In this document: in pieces, positions 18,006 to 27,078 of the stretch
How positions within the stretch are numbered: position 1 is the first letter of the stretch
Layout: every line of letters begins with the position of its first letter
NCBI RefSeq assembly: GCF_900105735.1
Contig: NZ_LT629793.1
Span: forward strand, 6,014,001-6,078,000
Length of the DNA stretch: 64,000 nucleotides
Direction: 5' to 3'
Source of the DNA: Pseudomonas yamanorum
GTDB taxonomy: Bacteria > Pseudomonadota > Gammaproteobacteria > Pseudomonadales > Pseudomonadaceae
Program-made: the position numbers and the translations under genes
Notes under the pieces: generated by a model
Database searches by the model: none
Told to the model about the DNA's origin: nothing
The model's input: the letters and a program-made list of their open reading frames with translations, nothing else

Positions 18006-19409
18006 CTACACCTGCGACAACAGCAACCCCTCAAACTCAACCTGAACCCGCGCCTGATCACAATGCGCCACATTAAACCGCATAAAATCCCGCAACCCCG
18101 GCTCATACCCAAACAACGCCCCCGGCGCCAATACCATCCCGCGTTTCAACCCGGCTTCCGCCAAGCGCTCACCATTAACCCCCGCCGGCAACCGCGCCCA
18201 GATAAACATCCCCCCCTCAAACCCCATCGGCAACTCACACCCACAACGCCGCAGCCACTGTTCAACCCGCCCCCCGGCCTCCAGCAGCCGCTGAACCATG
18301 CGCTTGCGATGCCTGGCATACCCGCCCTCACTCAACAGCCGATACACAATCTGCTCAAACAACTCCGACGTAATCCCGCCGCTCATCAACTTCATATTGG
18401 TCAAATTCGCCGCCAACTGCGGCGCCGCCACCACATAACTGACCCGCGCATTCGCCGTCAGCACCTTCGAAAACCCCGACAGATACGTCACCTGCTCCAA
18501 CCCCGCCAACGTCGCCAAACGCGGCGGCGGGTTGGGGTGCAAATCCCCGTAAAGATCATCCTCGACGATATGGCAGCGATACTCCCGGGCCAGCTGCAAC
18601 AACCGAAACGCCTGGCTCGGACTAAACGAATGCCCGGTCGGGTTATGCAACACACTGGTGGTCAGATACAGACTGGGACGATGCTCCGCCAGCAACTGCT
18701 CCAGCGCGACAAAATCAAACCCGTCAGGCCGGCGCGCAATCGTCACCACCTTGACCCCATGCAACGCCAGGTTCGCGTGGAAGTTGAAATAACACGGCGA
18801 ATCCAGCAGCACCGTGTCCCCAGTACGCGCCAGCAGGCGCATGAGCATGTCCAGGCCTTGCACGGTGTTGGGTGTGGTAATGATCTGCTCTACCGGCACC
18901 GACAACCCTTCACCATGGAGCTTCTGCTGCAACGCCTGGCGCAACGGCAGCAGGCCCGCCGGGGTGCCCAGCCCGGCGATGCGCAACGTGGGGGCACGCA
19001 CGGCGCTGCGCATGGCCTGGCGCAACACGTCGGAATCCAGCCAGTCTTCCGGCAGGTGGCCGCCGCCGGGGCGCAGGTCGCCCTGGGCCATGGCCAGGGG
19101 GCGGCGCAGTACGCTGAGCAGGTCCTGGGGCAGCAAGTCGACCCAGGTGCTGGACGACGGCTGCGCCAGGCTGCTGGCGACAAAGTGCCCGCGGCCCTGG
19201 CTGGAGGTCAGCAGGTGGCGCCCGCGCAGACGATCCAGCGCTTCATTCACGGTGAACTTTCCGACGCCCAGCAAGGCCCCCAACTCTCGCACCGACGGCA
19301 GTTTGCTGCCGGCTGCCAACTCGCCCTGCTCAATTGCATGGGCCAGGGCATCGACAATCTGCTGCACCTTCGGTGCTCGGTCATGAAAGTGAATCGCAGG
19401 AATGGGCAT
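18006..19409 (-). CDS. MocR-type transcriptional regulator (GntR winged helix plus aminotransferase domain)
   Basis: This 467-residue protein joins an N-terminal GntR-type DNA-binding domain (about 10-80: LPSVRELGALLGVGKFTVNEALDRLRG) to a fold-type I aminotransferase domain. A PLP-binding lysine is in SGFSKVLTANARVSY. MocR proteins usually sense PLP-bound amines or amino acids. Start 19409 has AAGGAC upstream and places the helix-turn-helix normally. It diverges from a LysE-family exporter gene with a perfect palindrome between them, which makes that exporter the probable target. Confidence 0.92.
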   Translation of the reverse strand: MPIPAIHFHDRAPKVQQIVDALAHAIEQGELAAGSKLPSVRELGALLGVGKFTVNEALDRLRGRHLLTSSQGRGHFVASSLAQPSSSTWVDLLPQDLLSVLRRPLAMAQGDLRPGGGHLPEDWLDSDVLRQAMRSAVRAPTLRIAGLGTPAGLLPLRQALQQKLHGEGLSVPVEQIITTPNTVQGLDMLMRLLARTGDTVLLDSPCYFNFHANLALHGVKVVTIARRPDGFDFVALEQLLAEHRPSLYLTTSVLHNPTGHSFSPSQAFRLLQLAREYRCHIVEDDLYGDLHPNPPPRLATLAGLEQVTYLSGFSKVLTANARVSYVVAAPQLAANLTNMKLMSGGITSELFEQIVYRLLSEGGYARHRKRMVQRLLEAGGRVEQWLRRCGCELPMGFEGGMFIWARLPAGVNGERLAEAGLKRGMVLAPGALFGYEPGLRDFMRFNVAHCDQARVQVEFEGLLLSQV

Positions 19410-19434
19410 CACACTGTCCTTAAGTTTGCCGCCA

Positions 19435-19476
19435 ACTTTACCGGTAAAGTCTGCGCCTATTTCCGCAGAGTTTACC
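19435..19476. promoter_or_regulatory. MocR operator candidate: perfect 16-base palindrome plus third half-site
   Basis: ACTTTACCGGTAAAGT (19435-19450) is a perfect palindrome, and AGTTTACC recurs at 19469-19476 in direct orientation. Multiple half-sites in a short divergent promoter are typical for MocR regulators. It lies between the MocR gene and the LysE exporter gene. Confidence 0.7.
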
Positions 19477-19539
19477 TGCCTCCGGCGCCACGTGCGCCCT
19501 AGACTGCGAACCTTACTTCCTGCTGTGAAATTCCACGCC

Positions 19540-20175
19540 ATGGCCACCGCGCTGACGCTGTCTTCGTTTTTGTATTTCCTGCTGTTGTGCACCACCCTGG
19601 CGTTCAGCCCCGGCCCCATGACCTTGTTGTTGCTCAGCCTCGGTTTGAAAGATGGCCTGCGCCGCTCCCTGCCGGCGCAGTTCGGGGCGAGTGTGTCCTA
19701 CCTGATCTCGATCCTGATCTTTGCCGTGGGCTTTTCCGAACTGATCAAGGACTACCCGCTGATCACCCGGATCATCCAGGTGGTGGGCGTGGCCTACATT
19801 CTCTACCTGGCCTACAAGCAATGGACCAGCAGCGGAGTGACGATCAAAACCACCGATGCAACCCCGGAAAATGCCCGTAGCCTGTTCGGCAAAGGCCTAC
19901 TGACCGGGCTGTCGAATCCCAAGGCGATCATCCTGTTCAGCGCGGTATTCCCGCAGTTCGCCGCCATCGGCCAGGGCAGTGCTGCCGCTGACATCGCCAT
20001 CCTCGGCCTGACTTTCCTGTTGCTGCAATTCGCCAGCGGCTGCCTGTATTGCTACTTCGGCCAGCGAATCAAACACGTCCTGGAGAACCCCAAGCGCCGA
20101 GTGCTGTTGCAACGGGCCACGGCGGTACTGTTGCTGGGAGTCGCGTTGATGCTAGCCCGGGGCTTTTCCAACTGA
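19540..20175 (+). CDS. LysE-family amino acid/metabolite exporter
   Basis: This 211-residue inner-membrane protein has six predicted membrane segments. The N-terminal LysE signature FSPGPMTLLLLSLGLKDGLRRSL is present, with GLSNPKAIILFSAVFPQF in the second half. These carriers export amino acids or similar small molecules. Start ATG at 19540 gives the usual family length. It is divergent from the MocR regulator (131 bases between starts), a common pairing in Pseudomonas. The exact substrate is unknown. Confidence 0.9.
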   Translation: MATALTLSSFLYFLLLCTTLAFSPGPMTLLLLSLGLKDGLRRSLPAQFGASVSYLISILIFAVGFSELIKDYPLITRIIQVVGVAYILYLAYKQWTSSGVTIKTTDATPENARSLFGKGLLTGLSNPKAIILFSAVFPQFAAIGQGSAAADIAILGLTFLLLQFASGCLYCYFGQRIKHVLENPKRRVLLQRATAVLLLGVALMLARGFSN

Positions 20176-20254
20176 AGGCCAGCTTATGAGTGGTAGTGGC
20201 GATCTGCCGTTGCCCTGATAGACTTCGGGCATTCATCCAGGATCAAGCCAGATC

Positions 20255-21313
20255 ATGCCAGCCGCAGGAGGAAAGGGACTTTCGCTCGCTTCACGCCTGT
20301 ACAAGTCGCGCGCCCTGGGATTAACCCTCGGGTTCATCTGCGTGGCCGCCGCCATCTACCCACTGGATAAACCCGCCTGGGTCTGGGTGGTGATGATCGC
20401 CAATGCCTTTATCTGGCCACATGTGGCGTATCAATGGTCACGGCACTCGAAAAACTCCCTGCGTTCGGAACACCGCAACCTGCTGTTCGACTCGTTCTGC
20501 GGCGGGTTCTGGGTCGGTGCCATGCAGTTCAACCCGCTGCCCAGCGTGACCACCTTGTCGATGATGACCATGAACAACGTCGCCATCGGCGGCCCGCGCT
20601 TCATGCTCGCCGGCTGGGTGGCCCAGGCGTTGGGGATCGGTGCTTCGATGCTGGTGTTTACCCCGGCAGTGACGGTCCTGACCAGTGAAGTTCAGCTCTA
20701 CGCCTGCCTGCCGATCCTGATGCTCTATCCCCTGGCCCTGGGCTGGATCTGCTACCGGCAAGCGATCACCCTGGCCCGGCACAAGCGCGAGTTGCTGGCG
20801 CTGAGCCGCACCGACAGCCTGTCGGGCCTGCTCAACCACGGCGCCTGGAAAGACCACCTGGAAATCGAGTTCCAGCGCTGCCGCCGCGACCAGCAGGGCG
20901 CCGCTATCGCGCTGATCGACATCGATCACTTCAAGACCATCAACGACACCTACGGCCATGTCACCGGCGATATCGTGCTGCGCCAGTTGAGCAAAGTGCT
21001 GCGCCAGAACCTGCGGGTCACTGACCTGGCCGGGCGTTATGGCGGCGATGAGTTCTGCGTGATCCTGCCGGACATGCCCCTGAACCGCGCGACCGAAGTG
21101 ATGGATGCCCTGCGTGACCGCTTCAACTCCCTGGCCTACGCCCAAGACCCGACCTTGCGCGCCAGCCTGAGTATCGGCCTGGCGCCGTATCGACCAGCCC
21201 ACGGCGACGCCACCAGTTGGCTGAACGACGCCGACCAGGCGCTGTACGAAGCCAAGAGCGGCGGACGCAACCGGGTCAGTTCGGTGCAGGGAAGTTGGCT
21301 GAGGTCGATCTGA
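20255..21313 (+). CDS. Diguanylate cyclase with MASE2-like membrane domain (AdrA/DgcC type)
   Basis: This 352-residue protein has an N-terminal membrane sensor domain (about 20-165, roughly six helices with WVWVVMIANAFIWPHVAY, MASE2-like) and a GGDEF domain (about 180-340). The active site RYGGDEF is intact, and IDIDHFKTINDTYGH binds metal and GTP. RVTD lies five residues ahead of GGDEF, so the product-inhibition I-site is present. It should make cyclic di-GMP. The gene stands alone; no EAL-domain partner is adjacent. Confidence 0.93.
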   Translation: MPAAGGKGLSLASRLYKSRALGLTLGFICVAAAIYPLDKPAWVWVVMIANAFIWPHVAYQWSRHSKNSLRSEHRNLLFDSFCGGFWVGAMQFNPLPSVTTLSMMTMNNVAIGGPRFMLAGWVAQALGIGASMLVFTPAVTVLTSEVQLYACLPILMLYPLALGWICYRQAITLARHKRELLALSRTDSLSGLLNHGAWKDHLEIEFQRCRRDQQGAAIALIDIDHFKTINDTYGHVTGDIVLRQLSKVLRQNLRVTDLAGRYGGDEFCVILPDMPLNRATEVMDALRDRFNSLAYAQDPTLRASLSIGLAPYRPAHGDATSWLNDADQALYEAKSGGRNRVSSVQGSWLRSI

Positions 21314-21381
21314 GGATCAACAAATTGTTTTTTGTCAGGTAGGGTGGAGCGCTACCTCCCAACAAAAACAAGGATCGGTTC

Positions 21382-22611
21382 ATGCTCTTCAACTTCCCGC
21401 GTACCTTGCTGGCAGCCACCCTGGCGCTGTCGTTCACCATGCCGGCCTTCAGTGCCGAACCTCACAAACAGATCCGGGCCGATTCCGAGCAGTACAAGGA
21501 CGATGCCTTGAAACTGCTGGAGCGCCTGGTGAATATCGATTCGGGCTCCGGCTACGAGCCGGGCCTGACCCAAGTGCGTGACATCGCCGTCGACGAGCTC
21601 AAGCAACTGGGGTTCAGCATCCAACTGGTGCCGGATGCCGCGGCCCATAACAGCCATGTCATCGCCACCCTCAAAGGCACCGGCAAGGCCAGGATCCTAC
21701 TGATGGCCCACATGGACACCGTGTTCAAGGAAGGCTCGGCGGCTGCCCGACCGTTCCACATCAAGGACGGCCGCGCCTATGGCCCCGGCGTGATGGATGA
21801 CAAGGGCGGCATCGTCGCTGGCATCTACGCCTTGAAAGTCCTGAAAAACCAGGGCTTCAAGGACTACGCGCAAATCACCTTCCTGCTGGACGCCAGCGAA
21901 GAAACCGGCACCGACGGCGCGTCCGAGCTGATCCGCAACACCGCCAAGGGCCACGACGTGACCCTCAATCTGGAACCGGGTCGCCCTGCGGATGGCTTGG
22001 TGGTGTGGCGCAAAGGCAGCGCCACCGCCGTGGTCGAGGTCAAGGGCAAGGCCGCCCACGCCGGCGTGGCTCCGGAGCTGGGGCGCAATGCCGCGATGGA
22101 AGCGGCGCACCAGATCTTGCAACTGGGCAAGCTGGGGGATGCCGAGAAGAAGACCACCATCAACTTCACCGTGATCAACGCCGGCGACCGGGTCAACGTG
22201 ATCCCGGACCAGGCCACCGCCAAGGCAGACGTGCGGGCGGCGTTGCCGGAAGAGTTTGACCGGATCGAGAAGGACCTGGCGCGGGTTTCGGCCAACAAGC
22301 TGATCCCTGAGACTGAAGTGACCACCAGCTTGCACCGTGGCCTGCCGCCAATGCCGCAGACGCCGGAGTCGGACAAGCTGGTGGCGATTGCCCAAGGGAT
22401 TTATGGCGAGCTGGGACGCAAGTTGACCATTGAAGGCAGCGGCGGGGCGGCGGATGCCAGCTTGTCCGCTGGCGTGGGTACGCCGACTCTGGATGGGTTC
22501 GGGATTGTCGGGGGCAATATTCACACGCCGGAGGAATATGCCGAGGTGGAGAGTGTGGCGCCGCGGATTTATCTGCTGAGCCGGATGATTATGGAGCTGT
22601 CCAAGCGCTGA
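21382..22611 (+). CDS. M20-family carboxypeptidase, carboxypeptidase G2 (glucarpidase)-like
   Basis: This 409-residue exported zinc peptidase has a signal peptide (1-24, PAFSAE). Metal-site motifs are LLMAHMDTVF, YGPGVMDDKGG and LDASEETG; the dimerisation domain contains GKAAHAGVAPELGRNA, and a late ligand lies in NIHTPEEYAE. It aligns along its length with carboxypeptidase G2, which removes C-terminal glutamate from folates and similar compounds. Substrate range here is inferred. It sits alone after the diguanylate cyclase. Confidence 0.9.
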   Translation: MLFNFPRTLLAATLALSFTMPAFSAEPHKQIRADSEQYKDDALKLLERLVNIDSGSGYEPGLTQVRDIAVDELKQLGFSIQLVPDAAAHNSHVIATLKGTGKARILLMAHMDTVFKEGSAAARPFHIKDGRAYGPGVMDDKGGIVAGIYALKVLKNQGFKDYAQITFLLDASEETGTDGASELIRNTAKGHDVTLNLEPGRPADGLVVWRKGSATAVVEVKGKAAHAGVAPELGRNAAMEAAHQILQLGKLGDAEKKTTINFTVINAGDRVNVIPDQATAKADVRAALPEEFDRIEKDLARVSANKLIPETEVTTSLHRGLPPMPQTPESDKLVAIAQGIYGELGRKLTIEGSGGAADASLSAGVGTPTLDGFGIVGGNIHTPEEYAEVESVAPRIYLLSRMIMELSKR

Positions 22612-22651
22612 TCTGAAACCACCACTGAGCCTCTGTGCAAGCAGATCAACA

Positions 22652-22740
22652 TGTGGGAGCTGGCTTGCCTGCGATGGCGGTGTATCAGTCAAAGAATTCA
22701 TGACTGACAATCCGCTATCGCAGGCAAGCCAGCTCCCACA
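22652..22740. repeat. REP doublet hairpin
   Basis: TGTGGGAGCTGGCTTGCCTG and CAGGCAAGCCAGCTCCCACA form long inverted arms around 49 bases, between two convergent gene ends. It likely protects or terminates transcripts. Confidence 0.93.
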
Positions 22741-22762
22741 CTGTTCTGTGGTGTTAGTTGGA

Positions 22763-25700
22763 TCAGGTTGCAGTCAGCACTTCCCGGGTCTTCTCCCGCC
22801 CCAACACCAAACTGCACAACGCCGGCAGGAACAGCAACGTCAACACCGTTCCCACCAGCACCCCGCCAATCAGCACATACGCCAGCGACGACCAGAACAC
22901 CGACAACGTCAGCGGAATAAACGCCAACGCCGCCGCCAGCGCGGTCAGGATCACCGGTCGTGCCCGGCGCACCGTGGCCTCGATGATCGCCTCACGAATC
23001 ACCATGCCTTGGTCCTGGTTCTGCCGGATCTGGTCGGTGAAGATCAGCGTATTGCGCATCAGGATCCCGCCAATCCCGATCAGCCCCAATATCGCGTTGA
23101 ACCCGAACGGCTGGTTGAACAGCAGCAACGTCGGCACTGCACCGATCAGCCCCAGCGGCGCGGTGGCGAACACCATGAACATCACCCCGAACGAACGCAC
23201 CTGAAACATGATCACGGTCAACGTCAGCAGGATCATGATCGGGAACAGCGCCGCCAGGGCGACGTTGGCCTTGGCGCTTTCTTCCACCGGGCCGCCGATG
23301 ACGATTTGATAGCCGGCCGGCAGCTTGGCGATCAAGGGTTGCAGATCCTTGTACACCGCCATTTCCACATCCGGCGGCTGGGTGCCGTCGACGATGTCGG
23401 CGCGCACTTCCACGGTCAGCGCACGGTTGCGGCGTTTGAGGATCGGCTCTTCCATCACCGCCTGGAAATGCCCGACCTGGGCCAATGGCACCGACACGCC
23501 GGCGCTGTTGGTCAGGGTCATGTTGTCCAGGTTGCCGAGGTCTTCGCGCTGGCTGCCCTGGGAGCGGGCGACCACTGAGACGGTGCGATTGCCTTCGCGT
23601 ACCTCGGTGATCGGGTTGCCGCTGAGCAACGCATTGAGTTGGGATTTCACCCCGTCGGGGGTAAAGCCCAGCAGGCGCAGGCGGTCCTGGTCCAGCACCA
23701 GGCGATAGCTGCTGGCGCGCTCGCCCCAGTCGAGGAAGCTGTCGCGGGTGAGGATGTTGGCGGCGACCACTTGGCGCACGTCTTCAGACAGGCTGCGCAG
23801 TACATTCAGGTCGGGGCCGGACACGCGAAACACCACCGGGAACGGTACCGGCGGGCCGAACACCAACTGGGTGACCCGCACCCGCGCCGATGGAAATTCG
23901 CCTGCCGCGATGCGTTCAGCCATGCGTTTTTTCAGGGCATCCCGGGCATGGGCGTCGGCGGTCTGCACGATCAGCTTGGCAAAGGCCGGGTCCGGCAACT
24001 CGGGGTTCAGCGACAGGAAAAACCGTGGTGCACCGCCGCCGACATAAGTGTCGACCATCACGGTTTGCGGCTCCTCCATCAGTGCCTTTTCCACCTGCGC
24101 CGCCACTGCCTCGGTGCTTTTGAACGCGCTGCCCGGTGGCATGTACACCTCAAGAATCAGCTCGGAACGGTCCGAGTTGGGGAAGAACTGCTTCTTCACC
24201 ACGCCCATGCCCAGGCCACACAGCACAAAGGCGGCCACCACCAGCCCAGTGACCAGCCAGCGTCTGCGCACGCAAGCATCCACCAGGCGGCGCAGTTTCT
24301 GGTAATAACGCCCGGCGTAAATTGCATCGTGGCCGCCGGCAACCGGCTGGATGTGCGGCAACAGCTTGACCCCCAGGTAAGGCGTGAACACCACCGCCAC
24401 CAGCCACGAGGCAATCAGCGCAAAGCCGACGATCCAGAAAATATTCCCGGCATATTCCCCGGCGCCCGAGCGGGCGAAACCCACCGGCAGGAAGCCGATA
24501 ATCGTTACCAGCGTGCCGGTGAGCATCGGTGCGGCGGTGGAGCTCCAGGCAAACGTGGCCGCGTGGATCCGGTCAAAACCTTCTTCGAGTTTGACCACCA
24601 TCATCTCGATCGCAATGATCGCGTCGTCCACCAGCAGGCCGAGGGAAATGATCAACGCCCCCAGGGTCACTCGGTCGAACTCGCGGCCGGTCATCAGCAT
24701 GATCACAAACACGATCGACAAGGTCAGCGGCACGGCGGCCGCCACCACCAGCCCAACCCGGAACCCCAGGGCCAGCAGGCTGATGACCATTACCACTGCG
24801 AGGGCGACGAAGAACTTCAGCATGAATTCGTTGACCGCCAGGCTGATGTTTTTCGCCTGGTCGGAGACCTTAGCAAAGTTCACACCGAGGGGCAGGTCGG
24901 CCTGGATTTTCGCTTCCTGGGCCTTGAGGGCCTTGTCCAGCTCCAGGCCGTTCCAGTGCTTCTCCATGATCACCCCGAGCATCAGCGACGGGTCGCCCTG
25001 ATGGCGGATGCGGTAGCTGGGCGGGTCTTCATAGCCCCGGCTGACGGTGGCCACATCGGCGATGCGCAGCAGCTTGCCGTTGGCTTCCAGCGGGACGTTT
25101 TCGATCAGCGCCAGGCTGTCGAAAGCGCCATCGATGCGGATATAGGCGCGTGCCCCGGCCGTCTCGACAAAGCCTGAAGGCGCCACGGCGTTCTGGGCGG
25201 CGAGGGCGGCGAAGATCTGTTCGGGCTTGATGCCCAACGTAGCCAGGCGCTCATAGGAAAACTCGACAAAGATCCGCTGCGCCTGTTCGCCAAGAATATT
25301 GACCTTCTTCACCCCCGGCAGATTGAGCAGGCCCTGGCGCATGTCTTCGGCCATCTGTACCAATTGCCGGTGAGGCAGGTGTTCGGCCTCCAGCGCGTAG
25401 AGGGAAAAGTACACGTCGGAGTATTCATCGTTGAAGAACGGCCCGATCACGCCCTTGGGCAACTTCGCGGCTTCGTCACTGAGTTTCTTGCGGGTCTGGT
25501 AGAACAGGTCCTGAATCTCGCTGGGGCGGGTGGACTCCAGGTACGTCATGCGCATCGAGACAAAACCGGGCTGGGCGATGGTTTCGACGCGGTCGTAGTA
25601 GTCCAGTTCCTGCAGGCGTTTTTCCAGGCGGTCGGCCACTTGTTCCTGCATTTCCTGGGCGGTGGCGCCGGGCCAGGCGGCGGTGATGGTCATGACTTTG

Positions 25701-25834
25701 ACGGTGAACGAAGGGTCTTCGGCGCGCCCCAGTTTGCCAAAGGCGAAGACCCCGGCGGCGAGGATCGCGATGATCAGGAACAGCGTAACCGCGCGATGCT
25801 TGACCGCCAGTTCGGAGAGGTTGATCCCGCGCAT
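22763..25834 (-). CDS. RND efflux pump inner-membrane subunit (HAE1 family, TriC-like)
   Basis: This 1023-residue, 12-helix proton-driven pump has the RND repeat layout with two large periplasmic loops. The proton-relay aspartates are in LGLLVDDAIIAIEMM (TM4). The N-terminus NLSELAVKHRAVTLFLIIAI, GKLGRAEDPSFTVKVMTI resembles TriC/other drug exporters rather than CusA metal pumps. Start 25834 lies 2 bases after the adaptor's stop; longer upstream frames overlap that gene and are rejected. No outer-membrane channel gene is next to it, so it must borrow one. Confidence 0.92.
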   Translation of the reverse strand: MRGINLSELAVKHRAVTLFLIIAILAAGVFAFGKLGRAEDPSFTVKVMTITAAWPGATAQEMQEQVADRLEKRLQELDYYDRVETIAQPGFVSMRMTYLESTRPSEIQDLFYQTRKKLSDEAAKLPKGVIGPFFNDEYSDVYFSLYALEAEHLPHRQLVQMAEDMRQGLLNLPGVKKVNILGEQAQRIFVEFSYERLATLGIKPEQIFAALAAQNAVAPSGFVETAGARAYIRIDGAFDSLALIENVPLEANGKLLRIADVATVSRGYEDPPSYRIRHQGDPSLMLGVIMEKHWNGLELDKALKAQEAKIQADLPLGVNFAKVSDQAKNISLAVNEFMLKFFVALAVVMVISLLALGFRVGLVVAAAVPLTLSIVFVIMLMTGREFDRVTLGALIISLGLLVDDAIIAIEMMVVKLEEGFDRIHAATFAWSSTAAPMLTGTLVTIIGFLPVGFARSGAGEYAGNIFWIVGFALIASWLVAVVFTPYLGVKLLPHIQPVAGGHDAIYAGRYYQKLRRLVDACVRRRWLVTGLVVAAFVLCGLGMGVVKKQFFPNSDRSELILEVYMPPGSAFKSTEAVAAQVEKALMEEPQTVMVDTYVGGGAPRFFLSLNPELPDPAFAKLIVQTADAHARDALKKRMAERIAAGEFPSARVRVTQLVFGPPVPFPVVFRVSGPDLNVLRSLSEDVRQVVAANILTRDSFLDWGERASSYRLVLDQDRLRLLGFTPDGVKSQLNALLSGNPITEVREGNRTVSVVARSQGSQREDLGNLDNMTLTNSAGVSVPLAQVGHFQAVMEEPILKRRNRALTVEVRADIVDGTQPPDVEMAVYKDLQPLIAKLPAGYQIVIGGPVEESAKANVALAALFPIMILLTLTVIMFQVRSFGVMFMVFATAPLGLIGAVPTLLLFNQPFGFNAILGLIGIGGILMRNTLIFTDQIRQNQDQGMVIREAIIEATVRRARPVILTALAAALAFIPLTLSVFWSSLAYVLIGGVLVGTVLTLLFLPALCSLVLGREKTREVLTAT

Positions 25835-25836
25835 TA

Positions 25837-26943
25837 TCAGGGTTCCTGCTGACGGTTGAGGGCCAATACCTGGGCCGGCAACAGACGTACCGCGTCGCCG
25901 CTGTGCAGCAGGTGCGCGCCAAGGGCGACCACCACTTGGCCGGGGCTCACGCCGCTGTCCAGCAACGCGTCTTCCTGGCCGAGGCTGGCGACGTTGACCG
26001 GGGCGAAGCTGACTTTGTCGTCGGCGCCGATCACCCACACACCGGTACCTTTGCCGGCATCCTGCAGTGCGCCGATGGGCACGCGGGTCTGTTGGGCCTG
26101 GCCGTCGCCTTGCAGGCGCACGGTGATGGTCGAACCGAGGGCGAAGCGGTCGACGGGGCCGTGCAATACATAGCGGGCACGGTAGGTGCGGGTGGTCGGG
26201 TCGGCGCTGGCGGACAGCTCGCGCAAGGTGGCGGTCACGGCCTGCTCAGGGGCGCCAAAGGGGAAGGCCAGGGCTTTTTGCGAAGCCTGGCCGCGCTGGT
26301 TTTCCGGCAGGTTGACGATGGCTTCCCGGGCGCCGTCGTGGGCCAGGCGCGCAACCACTTGCCCCTCGGCGACCACTTGGCCGCGGTCCACCCGCACGTC
26401 GGTGATGATGCCGTCGCTGTCGGCCCTGAGCACCGAGTAGGTGCGGCGGTTTTCGATCTGGCTGGCATCGGATTGCGCCGAGGCCAGCTCGGCTTCAGCC
26501 ACCCGCAGGTTGGTGGCGGACTGGTCGAAAATCTGCCGCGACACGGCACCGGTATTCGCCAGGCGCTGGTAGCGGGATTCGTCATCCCGCCGTTGACGCA
26601 GTTGCGCCTGGGCCGCATTGACGCGGTTTTTCGCCGAGCGCAGGGCCAGTTCGAAGTCGCCGATATCCAGCACCAGCAAGGTGTCGCCACGGCTGACGTG
26701 CTGGCCGGGATCCACCTTGCGCTCGATCACCTTGCCGCTGACGCGGAATCCCAGGTCACTTTCCGTGCGTGCGGCCACTACGCCGGTGTAGGCGCTTTGC
26801 TGGCTGCCGGCGGCTTCGACCTTGGCAGCGAGTACCGGGCGGGGCAGGGGCGCTTCGGCGACGGGGTCGGCCTTGTTGTTGCAGCCGCTGAGTACCGCTA
26901 ACAGGGCCAGGGGCGTGAGAAGACGCAGGGGGAGAGGGTTCAT
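25837..26943 (-). CDS. RND periplasmic adaptor lipoprotein (membrane fusion protein)
   Basis: This 368-residue protein has a lipoprotein signal (LLAVLSGC, lipidated Cys near 21). The sequence follows the HlyD/AcrA plan: lipoyl half (VVAARTESDLGFRVSGKV), a coiled-coil hairpin (about 90-150, AQLRQRRDDESRYQRL), second lipoyl half (DGIITDVRVDRGQVV) and beta-barrel. It bridges the RND pump to an outer-membrane channel. It is the first gene of the two-gene operon, and a palindrome overlaps its promoter. Confidence 0.92.
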   Translation of the reverse strand: MNPLPLRLLTPLALLAVLSGCNNKADPVAEAPLPRPVLAAKVEAAGSQQSAYTGVVAARTESDLGFRVSGKVIERKVDPGQHVSRGDTLLVLDIGDFELALRSAKNRVNAAQAQLRQRRDDESRYQRLANTGAVSRQIFDQSATNLRVAEAELASAQSDASQIENRRTYSVLRADSDGIITDVRVDRGQVVAEGQVVARLAHDGAREAIVNLPENQRGQASQKALAFPFGAPEQAVTATLRELSASADPTTRTYRARYVLHGPVDRFALGSTITVRLQGDGQAQQTRVPIGALQDAGKGTGVWVIGADDKVSFAPVNVASLGQEDALLDSGVSPGQVVVALGAHLLHSGDAVRLLPAQVLALNRQQEP

Positions 26944-26974
26944 GTCGGGCTCCGTGGGGCGGGGTGAGCTAAAA

Positions 26975-26988
26975 ATTACGTGCGTAAT
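26975..26988. promoter_or_regulatory. Palindromic operator candidate upstream of the RND operon
   Basis: ATTACGTGCGTAAT has 6-base arms around TG and lies 32-45 bases upstream of the adaptor start codon, in an A/T-rich promoter-like segment. Its form suits a TetR-type repressor, but no TetR gene is adjacent; the neighbour at 27079 is LysR-type. Confidence 0.6.
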
Positions 26989-27078
26989 ATTTTTCGCCAT
27001 ATTATGGCTGAAATATAAAATAATCCAGCCCCTGCACAGACCCCATGTCGGATGCGCCGGTCGGCGCCGGCGGCGTCG

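Noticed and set aside
25834..26038. Longer RND pump start at 26038
   Set aside because: The extra 68 residues are Arg/Gly/Pro-rich and lie inside the adaptor gene; the ATG at 25834 gives the usual N-terminal helix.
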